Shown one piece after another: positions 46,289 to 55,660 of a DNA stretch of 64,000 bases (the first letter of the stretch is position 1; every line of letters starts with the position of its first letter). The DNA lies in assembly GCF_013280595.1 (NCBI RefSeq), contig NZ_JAAATY010000042.1, positions 1-64,000 of the forward strand. The letters are read 5' to 3'. The notes under the pieces were generated by a model. The model did no database searches, had not been told where the DNA came from, and worked only from the letters and a program-made list of their open reading frames with translations. The position numbers and the translations under genes were made by a program. The DNA comes from Kibdelosporangium persicum (GTDB taxonomy: Bacteria; Actinomycetota; Actinomycetes; Mycobacteriales; Pseudonocardiaceae).

Positions 46289-47609
46289 GTTCACCGTCCG
46301 CCTGGGACTGGAGGGCGAACCGTGCGGTCTTGGCAAGCACGTCCGCGTCGTGGATCCGCAACGCCTGGGCGAGCGCGAACTCCGCGAGGTACTCGCGGAA
46401 TCTGTCGCCGGGTTCGGCCGCGAGCCGGAGCATCCGGCGATTGGCCACCACCGCGGGGCCGTTGAGCCGTCGCACACCCGATTCGATCGCGGCCCGCATG
46501 TCCTGGGGTTCCACGACTTCGTCGCAGAACAACCCGCCATCGGGTTCCTGCGCGTGAATCGTGCGGCCACCGAGAACGAGCTGCCGCGGCAACCGTCCCC
46601 AGCCGGACCGGGCCAGCCGCAGGTTGGCCAGGCCGGGGATGATTCCCTCGTTCGCGGCGGGCAGGCTGAAGAAGGCCCGTGACTCGGCGATGACGTGGTC
46701 GACGACCAGCAGCAGCTGCGCGCCACCGCCGATGGCGAACGAGTCGACCGCGGCGATCCACGGCTTCTCCAGTGCCGGCCGCGGCCAGGTGTCCGCCACC
46801 AGACCGCGAGCGATCTTGTTGAGCGGACCGAGTTCACGGCGGAGCAGGAAGTCCACAAAGGATATCCGGCCCGCGTTGAGGTGCTTGAGGTTGATGCCCG
46901 CGCTGAACACCCGCTTGCCCGCATGCCGGGGATGCGACATCTCGCCGCCGCGCAGGACCCCGACGCCGACCTCGTCGTCCAGCAGCACGAGGTCCACCGC
47001 TGTCTCCAGGTCTTCGGTGAGCCTGTTGTCCTCGGCGTTGAGGGTGTGGTGGTTGCGGAAAGTCACGTGCGCGGCGGCGTCGTGGCGCTCGATCAGGACC
47101 GTGCCCAGATCGAGCCGGCCGAAGCACTGGAAGTCGGCGAGCAGCGCCAGTGCCCGGGGCGTGGGCTTGCGCATCACGTCAACGAGATGCCGCCCCGGGC
47201 CTGGTGCCGCGAGCACGGCACGGAAGAAGATCGCCTGGTCGATCTCCCTGCCTTCCTTGCCCGCCTGGTCATGTCCGGCCTCCGCGGCCATCTGCGCGCG
47301 TGTCGGCACCAGGCCGGGAAAGGCATCGGCCACCGCGAAAACCAGCTCGGCCAACCGGAGATCGGCTGTCCTGCCGTCGGTCACGGTGTCGTACACGACC
47401 GTCGCATGGGCTTGCAGGAACCGGGCGCGTGCGGCACGGCAAGAGTGATGGATCCGATCGGCGCGATCCTGCTCCTGACGGCCGCGGCTGGGTTTGGCCG
47501 CCAGACCGGCCAGCAGTTCCTCCCCGGTGGTGACATGTCTCGTCAACGCGGTCAGGTCGGCGGTCAGCTCGCCGGTCACAGCAGGCTGGGCGAGGATCGT
47601 GTCGTCCAT
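46281..47609 (-). CDS. dpgC: DpgC: 3,5-dihydroxyphenylacetyl-CoA 1,2-dioxygenase
   Basis: A ~442-residue cofactor-free dioxygenase, far longer than ordinary crotonases. The N-terminal ~190 residues are a DpgC-specific helical domain; the crotonase core then shows '[19 protein letters not shown]', '[20 protein letters not shown]', '[45 protein letters not shown]' as in the balhimycin and vancomycin enzymes. It converts 3,5-dihydroxyphenylacetyl-CoA with O2 to 3,5-dihydroxyphenylglyoxylate. The ATG at 47609 gives a 4-base gap after dpgB; an upstream in-frame start at 47648 would overlap dpgB. Confidence 0.93.
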   Translation of the reverse strand: MDDTILAQPAVTGELTADLTALTRHVTTGEELLAGLAAKPSRGRQEQDRADRIHHSCRAARARFLQAHATVVYDTVTDGRTADLRLAELVFAVADAFPGLVPTRAQMAAEAGHDQAGKEGREIDQAIFFRAVLAAPGPGRHLVDVMRKPTPRALALLADFQCFGRLDLGTVLIERHDAAAHVTFRNHHTLNAEDNRLTEDLETAVDLVLLDDEVGVGVLRGGEMSHPRHAGKRVFSAGINLKHLNAGRISFVDFLLRRELGPLNKIARGLVADTWPRPALEKPWIAAVDSFAIGGGAQLLLVVDHVIAESRAFFSLPAANEGIIPGLANLRLARSGWGRLPRQLVLGGRTIHAQEPDGGLFCDEVVEPQDMRAAIESGVRRLNGPAVVANRRMLRLAAEPGDRFREYLAEFALAQALRIHDADVLAKTARFALQSQADGERG

Positions 47610-47613
47610 CGCG

Positions 47614-48300
47614 TCAGTCCGGACGGGTCTGTCGCAATGCCCGGTCACAGGCCGCGAGATGAGCGCCGAGGGCGTCCTCGAAGCTCATCGTCGCGGCGTC
47701 GAGCAGCAACCTGCGGCGTACCGCCACGTCCACGCCCGCGTCGCCACTGAGCGCCGCCGACCTGGTCCGCACCGCCTCGACCGCCGCGTCGCGATCGTCC
47801 ACGAGTTCGTCGACCAGGCCGACCTCGAGCGCCCGCTGCGCGGAGAACGACTGCTCGAACAACAGCACAGCCCGGGACCGGGCCACCCCGAGCTGGTTGG
47901 CCAGCCGGTACAGGGCCATGCCCGGCCATGAGCCACCCGGACCGACCGGCACCGCCAAGCGCAGGTCACGCAGCCCGATCCGGTAGTCACCGGCGAGCAG
48001 CAGTTCCAGTGCCGGGCCGCCGCAGTTCCCGCCCGCCACGGCGATCGACGCCGGACCGAGCCGCTCCACCCGCCGCAACGCCTGCTCCCATTTGCCGACC
48101 AGGTGCACGTTCACCTCGCCGGGCCACGGCCGTCCGGCGCCGGGCTGGTCGGTGCCGTTGACGCGGAGCACCGCGACCAGACCGGCAGCGAGGTCCTCGA
48201 CGCGGTCGCAGAACGCGTGCACTGCCGCCACCAGTTCAGGCGACAGCGACACGTCACTGTCCACGTCGAGGACGAACTCGGTGTCCATGCCGAGTGTCAC
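47614..48300 (-). CDS. dpgB: DpgB: enoyl-CoA hydratase-like partner of DpgA
   Basis: A 228-residue crotonase-like protein: 'VAGGNCGGPALELLLAGDYRIGLRDLRLAVPVGPGGSWPGMALYRLANQLG' marks the core. DpgB increases DpgA turnover and dehydrates the cyclised intermediate. The GTG at 48300 or the ATG at 48288 may be the start. It is 42 bases after dpgA and just before dpgC, in the conserved dpgABCD order. Confidence 0.9.
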   Translation of the reverse strand: MTLGMDTEFVLDVDSDVSLSPELVAAVHAFCDRVEDLAAGLVAVLRVNGTDQPGAGRPWPGEVNVHLVGKWEQALRRVERLGPASIAVAGGNCGGPALELLLAGDYRIGLRDLRLAVPVGPGGSWPGMALYRLANQLGVARSRAVLLFEQSFSAQRALEVGLVDELVDDRDAAVEAVRTRSAALSGDAGVDVAVRRRLLLDAATMSFEDALGAHLAACDRALRQTRPD

Positions 48301-48342
48301 TATCCACCGCCTCTGCCAACGAGCCGCGATGTCCCTGGCCGC

Positions 48343-49455
48343 TCAATAGCGCACCAGCGCGGCTTCGATCGTCGATCCGGGGCCCATCGTCAGGAAGACC
48401 CCGTGATCCCCTTCGTTGATCGCGCCCTCTTCGAGCAGCCGTTCGTAGGAGAACAGGAAAGATCCGCTGGAGAGGTTGCCGAAGTCCTCGAGGACGCCGA
48501 CCGTGTGGCGCACGTCGTGCCGGCTCAGCCCGAGGTTCACCACCATCGAGTCGATGACTTTCCGGCCGCCGGAATGGATGGTCCAGTGCCGGATGTCGCT
48601 GCGCCGCAGGCCCGTGCCGTCCAGCAGCCGGTTGACGATTCCCTCGGCGTTCGAGCCGACCACGTAGGGAATGTCCCGGTCCAGGAAGAAACTCAGCTTC
48701 CCGTGGTCGTCGTCCCAGTCGAACCGCATCGCCTCGATGGCGTCGGGAATGAGGCAGCTGGCGAATTTCAGGATGGTGGCGCCGGGACCGGTGCGCTCCG
48801 GCCCGGCGACCAGGGCGACCGCCGCCGCCCCGTCGCCGAACAAGCTGTTCACCACGGCCGTGCGCATGGTTCCGTCGACCACGTACGCCGCTGAGCAGGC
48901 CTCGATGCACACCATGACGGCCACCTGGCCCGGGTGGGCGCGGGCCCACGAGGCGACCGCGCTCAGCCCGTTCAGCCCGGCGTTGCACCCCATTCCCACG
49001 ATGTCGATGCGGCCGCAACCGTGCCAGAGACCAAGTTCGCGGATCAGCAACGCGCTGAATCCGGGAGTCAGAAACCCGGTCGACGAGACACAGCACAGGT
49101 ACTGCACCGCGTCGAGGGTGAGTTCCGCGTCCTTCAGGCAGGCCTGAAGGGCCCTGGCGCCCATGTCGATACCGGAGTCGCGGTGTTTCCTGACCAGTTC
49201 TCCCTGGGTCTCCACATACCTCGTGCCGTCCGGTCCCGCACCGGGCAGGTTCAGATACCGGCGTTTGATCGCACTGTTGTGGAATACCGAACGGATCCGT
49301 TCGTCGTCGATCCGGTAGATGTCCAGCAACTCGTCCTGGGTGTAGGAGAACGCCGGAACCGCCGTGCCGACTCCGCGTATTCGCGGGGCCGTTGTCACCG
49401 CTGTGCCGTGACTGTCCACAACCACCCCTCGGCTCGATGGCGATGACACAGGCAC
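48343..49455 (-). CDS. dpgA: DpgA: type III polyketide synthase (3,5-dihydroxyphenylacetyl-CoA synthase)
   Basis: A 370-residue chalcone-synthase-fold enzyme. The catalytic Cys is in 'DIVGMGCNAGLNGL', the His in 'HWTIHSGGRKVID' and the Asn in 'DFGNLSSGSFLFS'. N-terminal 'RIRGVGTAVPAFSYTQDELL' is family-typical. DpgA condenses four malonyl-CoA units. It is not a chalcone synthase because the DpgBCD genes follow in order. The GTG start at 49455 shares a base with the stop of the upstream oxygenase gene (TAGTG), so translation is coupled. Confidence 0.95.
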   Translation of the reverse strand: MPVSSPSSRGVVVDSHGTAVTTAPRIRGVGTAVPAFSYTQDELLDIYRIDDERIRSVFHNSAIKRRYLNLPGAGPDGTRYVETQGELVRKHRDSGIDMGARALQACLKDAELTLDAVQYLCCVSSTGFLTPGFSALLIRELGLWHGCGRIDIVGMGCNAGLNGLSAVASWARAHPGQVAVMVCIEACSAAYVVDGTMRTAVVNSLFGDGAAAVALVAGPERTGPGATILKFASCLIPDAIEAMRFDWDDDHGKLSFFLDRDIPYVVGSNAEGIVNRLLDGTGLRRSDIRHWTIHSGGRKVIDSMVVNLGLSRHDVRHTVGVLEDFGNLSSGSFLFSYERLLEEGAINEGDHGVFLTMGPGSTIEAALVRY

Positions 49456-50222
49456 TAGCTGAACATGGCTTCCATGGTCTCGTGGGTCTGCGTCTTGAGC
49501 CGGTCGGACTCGCTGCCCCAGCAGGTGTTGAGGATGATCCGCGTCTTCTCCTCGTTGAGCGGGACCGTCCGGTGCAGCGTGGTGTCCGAACGCAGGAAGT
49601 ACAGGTCACCGGTCTGATGCGCGTACGTCTTGATCGGGTGGTTCACGAGGTACTCGTGTACCCGCGGGTTCTCCTTGTCCCAGTCGGTGTGCGGTACGCA
49701 CTGCAACATGCCGCCGTACTCGAGCGCGGGCGCCTCGATGATCCAGATGACGGTGAACGAGAAGTCACCCCAGTGCCAGCCGTGCGTGTCGCCCTTCTTG
49801 TGCTGGCGGATGATGACGTACTTCTCGTCCTCCCACGGGCACTCGACCACCGGCTGGGCGGCCACCTGCGACAGGAAGCCGGTCAGCACCTCCGACTGGT
49901 ACACCGCCGGGATGAGGTGGCCGTCCTCGGCGATGGACTTCTGGCTGACGGTGCTCATGTACCTCGGCGAGCTGCCGGTCTCCTTCATCAGCAGGTCGAT
50001 CCGCCGGGCGTGCAGGTCGATCAGGCTGTAGACCTCGTCGGACACCTGCCTGAACAGGTCCTCCGGCACCAGGCCGGTGAGCTTGACGTAGCCCTCACGG
50101 CGGAAGTGCTGGGACAACGCGCGGACCGAGTTCGGATCGCGGTAGCGCTCGGCGATGTGCTCGGCGAGCCGGTCGTCGAGCTGGCTGGGTGTAATGGATT
50201 GCACGGACAACGTTGCCTCCAC
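49455..50222 (-). CDS. Putative Fe(II)/2OG amino-acid halogenase (BesD-like, HxG metal motif)
   Basis: A 255-residue 2OG/Fe(II)-fold protein. The first metal motif is 'THGWHWGDFSF', with H150-W151-G152: Gly stands where hydroxylases have the iron-binding Asp. The distal His is H217 in 'TTLHRTVPL' and the 2OG-binding Arg is probably R228 in 'KTRIILN'. A Gly or Ala here opens a chloride site on iron in radical halogenases. From memory, BesD uses H137, G139 and H204, the same 67-residue spacing and a similar length (~250 aa). D153, one residue further on, is unlikely to be a ligand. It is the first gene of the dpg operon. A hydroxylase with an unusual motif remains possible. Confidence 0.7.
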   Translation of the reverse strand: MEATLSVQSITPSQLDDRLAEHIAERYRDPNSVRALSQHFRREGYVKLTGLVPEDLFRQVSDEVYSLIDLHARRIDLLMKETGSSPRYMSTVSQKSIAEDGHLIPAVYQSEVLTGFLSQVAAQPVVECPWEDEKYVIIRQHKKGDTHGWHWGDFSFTVIWIIEAPALEYGGMLQCVPHTDWDKENPRVHEYLVNHPIKTYAHQTGDLYFLRSDTTLHRTVPLNEEKTRIILNTCWGSESDRLKTQTHETMEAMFS

Positions 50223-50519
50223 TGGTCCACGCCGCCTTGCCGCGTCCGTTGCCGGCCGCGGAGTCGGCGAAACTGATCACCGGCAACGTAAGTTCGCCGC
50301 AGTGACGAAGCGGTTATCACCGGCCGGGGCTCAACACATCGTTGACCAGGAGATCAGCGGCCGTGACGATGCACCGGACCTGCGGATCCACAACGCTGTT
50401 CCTCGTGGAATCACTGACATCTCCCGCTCCGCGCCCGATCGATCGCACCGACTGGCCCTGGTGACCGTCCCGCCCGGCGCCACCGGGCCGCGAACCACCC
50501 CATCGACGGCACCGGAAAG
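50223..50519. promoter_or_regulatory. Divergent promoter region between the dpg operon and the NRPS operon
   Basis: About 297 gene-free bases separating two divergent operon starts (halogenase-dpgABCD leftward, NRPS rightward). It should contain promoters for both. I saw no long hairpin, and no copy of the ATAACTATAGTG element found at 43410 and 55657. Confidence 0.5.
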
Positions 50520-53500
50520 GTGACACCAGTGATCGTCTCCGGAACCTCGTACGGCCCGGAAGCACCCGCCACGGTGTTGCCTGCGCAGCTGGAGACCTGG
50601 TTCGCCGAACAGCTGGCCGGGACTACCGCGGTTTTCCACCGCGGCAAGGCTTTCCGGTTCCTCGGCCGGGTCGACGCCGACCGCCTCGCCGCGGCGATGA
50701 CCCACGTCATGCGCAGGCATGAGGCGCTGCGGACGACGTTCGAGAGCGTGGACGGAGTCCCCCTGCCGCGCCGGTCCGACCTGAGGGCCGACGTCGTGGT
50801 GGTGGACACGGACGGGCTCACCGACCGGCAACGTGCCGCGTTGGCCCGTGCCCAGGTGTCGCACCCGTTCGACTTACCGCACGGTCCGCTGGTACGAATC
50901 CGGCTGTACCGGTCCGGCCCCGAGGACCATCTCCTTGTCCTTGTCGCGCATTCGATGGTGTGCGATCTCGAATCCCTCGACATCGTGCTGGCCGATCTGT
51001 GCGCCGCCTACACGTCGGCCTCTCCCGGGCTTGTCCGTCTGCCGGCTCCGGCCGGGCCGTCCTGGTCGGCGGCCGCGGCCGCGACCCGGGAATGGCTCGG
51101 CACCGGCGCGGCACTGGATTCGCTGTCGTACTGGCTGGCCCGGCTGGCCGGCGTGCCCGATCGGGTGGCGTGGCCACGGGCCCGGCCCGGTGGTCAGGCC
51201 GTCACCGTGTGCCGTCCGGTCGGCCCCGGCCTCGCGGCAGGCGTGGCCGGCCTGGCCGCACGGCACGGGACGACGTCGCAGACGGTACTGCTCACCGCGC
51301 TCCGGGTGCTGCTGAGTCGGTACACCGGTCAGCCGGACCTGCTCATCGCGACGCCGATGACCATGCGCACCGACCAGACGGCCGGTGTCGTGGGTCAGCT
51401 GGGCAATCTGGTGGTGCTGCGCAACGACCTCCGCGAGAATCCGAGCTTCGCCGAAGGGCTCGCGGACGAGCACCACGGCAGCAGCCGCGTGGGGCAGGCC
51501 GGGAAGTTCCCGTTCGCGTTGCTGGCCACTGCCCTGAAACCCAGCACCAGCCCGGCGTCCGGCTCCGTCGTGCAGGTCCACTTCCACGACGAGCCCGCGC
51601 CTTCGGCGGGCCCGGCATGGCCCGGCGTGCGGGTTGACCAGGTCGCCCTGGACCTGCCGACAACGATGTGCGATCTGTCCCTGACCGCACGCACGCATCA
51701 CGACGGCACAGTCCGGGAACTGGTCTGGGCGAGCGCCACCGGCGAACTCGACGACGTGAGTGTGCGCGATCTCGCCGACCGGTTCGTGATCCTGCTTCAG
51801 GACGCGATCACCAACCCGGAGAAGCGAGTCGCCGAGCTGCGTGTGCTCTCCCCACGCGACGAGAGGGCGCTCGACCGGTACAGCAGCCCGGCCCCGTTGC
51901 CGGTGCCGGAGCAGGCGACACTGAGCCTGATCGACCTGGTGTACCACTGGGTCGGCCGTTCCCCGGACACCGTGGCGATCCGCTGCGGCACGGATGCCTT
52001 GACGTATCACGAGTTCGGTGCGCTGAGCAAACACATCGCCCAGCGAATCACCGACCTGCGCCTGCCACTGGAGACCCGGGTGGGGGTGTTGCTCAGCCGA
52101 AGTGCGGAACTTCCGGCCGTGTTGCTCGGGGTGGCGCAGGCAGGCTGCACGGTCGTGCCGCTCGATCCCACGCACCCACCAGACCGGCTGGCCTATGTGC
52201 TGCGCGACTCGGGCGCCCGGGTGCTGATCACCGACGGCATCGTGGACGGGCTGGTCATCGACGACAGCGTCCGGGTGCTGCCGTTGGCCGCGCTGCGCAC
52301 CGGGATCACCGAGTCTGTCGACGGACCCATCACCTGGCCGGCGGATCTGCTCGACCGGGCGGCATATGTGCTGTACACGTCCGGCTCGACCGGGACGCCC
52401 AAAGGCATCGCGGTGACGCACCGAGGTCTGGCGAACTGTCTGCTGGCCACCCGTGAACTGCTCGGTTTCCAGCCCGGGCAGAGCCTGCTCGCGGTCACCA
52501 CGATCTCGTTCGACATCGCCACGCTGGAGCTCTACCTTCCGCTGATCTCCGGCGGCCAGACGGTCGTCGCGGGCTCGTCGGCCGCCCGCGACGGCGACGC
52601 GCTCAAGGACCTGCTTGCGGCGGTCAGGCCGGACTTCATGCAAGCCACGCCGATGACCTGGCAGATGCTGTTCCTGTGCGGCTGGCCCGGCGACCCTGAC
52701 CTGGTCGCGCACGTCGGTGGCGACCTCGTCACGCCGGAACTCGCGGCGCGGCTGACCGCCTGCACCAAAGCCATGTGGCACACGTACGGGCCGACCGAGG
52801 CGTCGATGTACATGGCCTGCGAACCTGTGCCGCGAGGACCACAGCCACCAGTCCTGCCCATCGGCAGGCCGATCGGGGGCGCCGGTGTCCTCATCGTCGA
52901 CCGGTGGCTGCAGCCGGTGCCGCCGGGAACCGTGGGGGAACTCTGCATTCGCGGGGTGTGCCTGGCTCGCGGCTATCCCAGCATGCCGGGCTTCACCGCG
53001 ACACGGTTCATCCCGGACCCGTTGCGCCCCGGCGAGCGCGTCTACCGCACCGGTGACCTCGCCATGCTGCGCCCGGACGGCCGCATCGAGTTGCGTGGAC
53101 GCAACGACCGTCAGGTCAAGATCCGAGGACACCGCGCGGAGCCGGGCGAGGTCGAGACGATTCTCGGCAGGCACCCCGACGTGGCCATGGCCGCGGTGGT
53201 CATTTCGGGAACCGGTTCGGACAGCTACCGGATCGTCGCCTACCTCCAGCCCACGGAAGAGGCCGGCGAGTCCGTTGTGGACAACGTGAGGGAGTACGCG
53301 AGCCGCCTGCTGCCCGCGTTCCTGGTCCCGTCCTCCTATGTCGTGGTGAAGTCCATGCCCCTCAACCCGAACGGGAAGACCGACCGGGCCGTGCTCGCCC
53401 GGTTGTCGGCCTGGCCTCCCGCGGTCGACCACAGGCCTCGACGGCAGAGCCGGGAGGAGGAGTGGGTCACCACCACGTGGTCGGCCGTGCTCGGTACCGC

Positions 53501-54197
53501 CGAGGTGTCGGCCGCGAGCTTCTTCCGGCAGGGCGGTGACCTGGTGCGGGCCGCCAAAGTCGTGGCACGGGCCAAGCAGGAGCTCGGGATCGACCTCGCG
53601 CTGGAGACAGTGGTGGAATCGCCGACCATCCCGGCGCTGGCGCGCCGCATCCGGTGCGCCATGGTGCGTGGCGGCAGCCCTCGCGCGGACGTCACGAGTT
53701 CGTGGCTGGCCGAGTCCGCGGGCCGCCTGCCGCCGCTGGTGTTGCTGACCCGGCCGGACGATCCTTCGGACTACACCGGCCTCGCGGCGGCCTTGGAGCC
53801 CGGCCGCGGAATGTGCCGGATCGACGTACCCGACGAACACGGTCTAACCACCCGGGAACAGTTGTCAGGCCTGCTGACCGTGATCGGGTCCGACTCGGTC
53901 GTGCTCGCCGGACGCGGCGACGGCGGCAGGCCCGTGCTGCGCACGGCCTGTGCGCTGTACCAGGAAACCGGACTGCTGCCGCCGGTGCTGGTCCTCGGTG
54001 GCGCACCGCCCGACCGTGACGCGGTCGCGGGCTACCGGGGCTCGGTGTACTGGGTCGCCGACGTCCATTCGATCCGGACGACCGGCCGCGACCTCGGCCG
54101 CAGACCGTCGGTTGTCGCCCTTCCCGGCGGCCCCGAGGAGCTCTTGGGCGACGCGAACTGCACCCGTGTCGCGGGGGTCGTCGCCAGCATGACCTGA
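50520..54197 (+). CDS. NRPS C-A-T-TE-like protein with degenerate C, T and TE motifs
   Basis: A 1225-residue protein. The condensation domain (~15-450) reads 'LVAHSMVCDLESLD': catalytic HHxxxDG is HSxxxDL (H144, S145, D149, L150), so the second His is lost. The adenylation domain (~470-1000) is intact: 'LYTSGSTGTPKG', 'TYGPTEAS', 'YRTGDL' and 'NPNGKTDR'. By manual alignment its code is D-I-L-Q-H-G-T-M-Y-K, closest to glycine (DILQLGLIWK). The carrier motif reads 'FFRQGGDLVRAA': the phosphopantetheine Ser is Leu. The C-terminal ~150 residues look like a shortened thioesterase with 'LAGRGDGGRP' for GHSxGG. Only the A domain appears functional; it probably loads a carrier in trans. GTG start; GGAAAG lies immediately upstream. 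Confidence 0.85.
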   Translation: MTPVIVSGTSYGPEAPATVLPAQLETWFAEQLAGTTAVFHRGKAFRFLGRVDADRLAAAMTHVMRRHEALRTTFESVDGVPLPRRSDLRADVVVVDTDGLTDRQRAALARAQVSHPFDLPHGPLVRIRLYRSGPEDHLLVLVAHSMVCDLESLDIVLADLCAAYTSASPGLVRLPAPAGPSWSAAAAATREWLGTGAALDSLSYWLARLAGVPDRVAWPRARPGGQAVTVCRPVGPGLAAGVAGLAARHGTTSQTVLLTALRVLLSRYTGQPDLLIATPMTMRTDQTAGVVGQLGNLVVLRNDLRENPSFAEGLADEHHGSSRVGQAGKFPFALLATALKPSTSPASGSVVQVHFHDEPAPSAGPAWPGVRVDQVALDLPTTMCDLSLTARTHHDGTVRELVWASATGELDDVSVRDLADRFVILLQDAITNPEKRVAELRVLSPRDERALDRYSSPAPLPVPEQATLSLIDLVYHWVGRSPDTVAIRCGTDALTYHEFGALSKHIAQRITDLRLPLETRVGVLLSRSAELPAVLLGVAQAGCTVVPLDPTHPPDRLAYVLRDSGARVLITDGIVDGLVIDDSVRVLPLAALRTGITESVDGPITWPADLLDRAAYVLYTSGSTGTPKGIAVTHRGLANCLLATRELLGFQPGQSLLAVTTISFDIATLELYLPLISGGQTVVAGSSAARDGDALKDLLAAVRPDFMQATPMTWQMLFLCGWPGDPDLVAHVGGDLVTPELAARLTACTKAMWHTYGPTEASMYMACEPVPRGPQPPVLPIGRPIGGAGVLIVDRWLQPVPPGTVGELCIRGVCLARGYPSMPGFTATRFIPDPLRPGERVYRTGDLAMLRPDGRIELRGRNDRQVKIRGHRAEPGEVETILGRHPDVAMAAVVISGTGSDSYRIVAYLQPTEEAGESVVDNVREYASRLLPAFLVPSSYVVVKSMPLNPNGKTDRAVLARLSAWPPAVDHRPRRQSREEEWVTTTWSAVLGTAEVSAASFFRQGGDLVRAAKVVARAKQELGIDLALETVVESPTIPALARRIRCAMVRGGSPRADVTSSWLAESAGRLPPLVLLTRPDDPSDYTGLAAALEPGRGMCRIDVPDEHGLTTREQLSGLLTVIGSDSVVLAGRGDGGRPVLRTACALYQETGLLPPVLVLGGAPPDRDAVAGYRGSVYWVADVHSIRTTGRDLGRRPSVVALPGGPEELLGDANCTRVAGVVASMT

Positions 54198-54211
54198 CGG
54201 AGACGAGAGGC

Positions 54212-55660
54212 ATGACCGACGACCTGTTGACCCGTTTCCTCGCCCTGTCCCCCGCTGACCGCCGCCAGTTGCTGTCCGGCGACGCCGGTCCGACCGGCCC
54301 GCGAGCCAGCCAGATCCCCGCGGCCCCGCGTGGACCATGGCCCGTCCGCTTGCCTGTCTCGCCCGGCCAGCAAGCACAGTGGATGATGTGGCGGATGGCG
54401 CCGGACAGCGTCACGTACCACGTGCCCGCGTGTTACGAGATCACCGGCCCGTTGGTGCCAGCACTGCTGATCAAGGCCGTCAACGCGGTCGTGGCCCGTC
54501 ACGAGATCATGCGCACCACGTACGCCCAGGAAGGCGTGCGGGTGATGCAGGTGATCCACCGGGATCTGCCCGCCGACGTGCGGATTGGCACGGCGGGTTC
54601 GCGCGAGGAGGCAGTGGCGCTCGCGGCCGTGGCCGCCCGTGAGCCGTTCGACCTGCGTAACGGTCCCCTCGTACGGGTTCGGCTGTGGCGTTTCGCGCCG
54701 CGACGGCACTTGCTGCTGCTCTTGCTGCATCACATCACCGTCGACGAGCGTTCGTCGCGAATCCTGGAGCGCGAGCTCGCCGTCTATTACCGCGCCGCGG
54801 TGTGCGAACAGCCGGCGGCGCTTCCGCCGTTGCCGGTGCAGTACGGCGACTACGCGGTCTGGCAGCGCACCCTGGACTCGGACGCCGACCTGGTTTACTG
54901 GAGTAAACAGCTACGCGGCGCGAAGGACATGCGGCTGCCATCCGATCATCCGTGGCCTGCCGTGAGCACGTTGCCGGGCGCGACCGTGCAACTGCCGCTA
55001 CCCCATGGCCGGGAGGCACTGGCCGACCTGTCCGCCCGGCTCGGTGGCACGCCCTTCACCGCGCTGGCCGCGGCGTTCGCCGTGTTCCTCGCCGGGGAGA
55101 CCGGGACGGACGACGTCTTGTTCGGCTGCCCCGTGGCCTGCCGCACCGACAGCGCGATCGCCGAGTTGATCGGATACTTCATGAACTCCGTGGTGTTGCG
55201 GATTCGTACGGCGCCGTCAGTGACCTTCGCCGAGCTGGCGACCGAGGCCCGTGATGTGGTCGGTGGCGCGCTACGCCATCAGGCCGCGCAGTTCCACGAC
55301 GTCGTCACCGCGGTCGGTGCCAAACCGGGCGCGTTCCACAATCCCTTGTTCGACGCCATGCTCGTGTTCCTGTCGGGCGACCAGACCGGCCACCACGCCT
55401 CGCTCGCGCCGGATCTGCCGATGCGGCCGGTCATCCTGCCCATGCCCAACGCGCACCGGTACATCACCTTCACCGTTGTGGAGGAGCCTTCGGCCGCGAC
55501 GCTGACCGTGCATTACCCGAGCGAGGCCTACACGAGCAGCACCGTCGAACGCTGGGCAGGGCGGCTCAGCCGTGTCATCGCCCGCGCCGCGGCCGAGCCC
55601 ACGAAGACGGTCGCCGACTTGGTCTCCTCGCCGGGGACCCTTGAGCACACCGGTCGATAA
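54212..55660 (+). CDS. Free-standing NRPS condensation domain
   Basis: A 482-residue protein consisting of one condensation domain. An N-terminal ~25-residue segment ('DDLLTRFLALSPADRRQLLSG') resembles a docking helix, and the domain runs from ~40 to 475 with motif 'LLLHHITVDERSSR' (H173, H174, D178; Gly replaced by Glu), likely active. There is no A or T domain. It would join intermediates held on separate carriers, for example the C-T and A-T proteins. It starts 14 bases after the preceding NRPS gene, in the same operon. Confidence 0.88.
   Translation: MTDDLLTRFLALSPADRRQLLSGDAGPTGPRASQIPAAPRGPWPVRLPVSPGQQAQWMMWRMAPDSVTYHVPACYEITGPLVPALLIKAVNAVVARHEIMRTTYAQEGVRVMQVIHRDLPADVRIGTAGSREEAVALAAVAAREPFDLRNGPLVRVRLWRFAPRRHLLLLLLHHITVDERSSRILERELAVYYRAAVCEQPAALPPLPVQYGDYAVWQRTLDSDADLVYWSKQLRGAKDMRLPSDHPWPAVSTLPGATVQLPLPHGREALADLSARLGGTPFTALAAAFAVFLAGETGTDDVLFGCPVACRTDSAIAELIGYFMNSVVLRIRTAPSVTFAELATEARDVVGGALRHQAAQFHDVVTAVGAKPGAFHNPLFDAMLVFLSGDQTGHHASLAPDLPMRPVILPMPNAHRYITFTVVEEPSAATLTVHYPSEAYTSSTVERWAGRLSRVIARAAAEPTKTVADLVSSPGTLEHTGR

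Noticed and set aside
46289-46924. In-frame upstream extension of dpgD
   Set aside because: It lies within dpgC in another frame and is Arg/Ser-rich; the family length fits a start near 46288.
48343-49455. Chalcone/RppA-type synthase as the function of the type III PKS
   Set aside because: The dpgB, dpgC and dpgD genes follow in conserved order, which fixes the DpgA assignment.
50874-53840. 988-residue leftward open frame opposite the large NRPS gene
   Set aside because: It is a GC-rich shadow of the NRPS coding frame, with Arg/Gly/Gln-rich composition and no recognisable domain.
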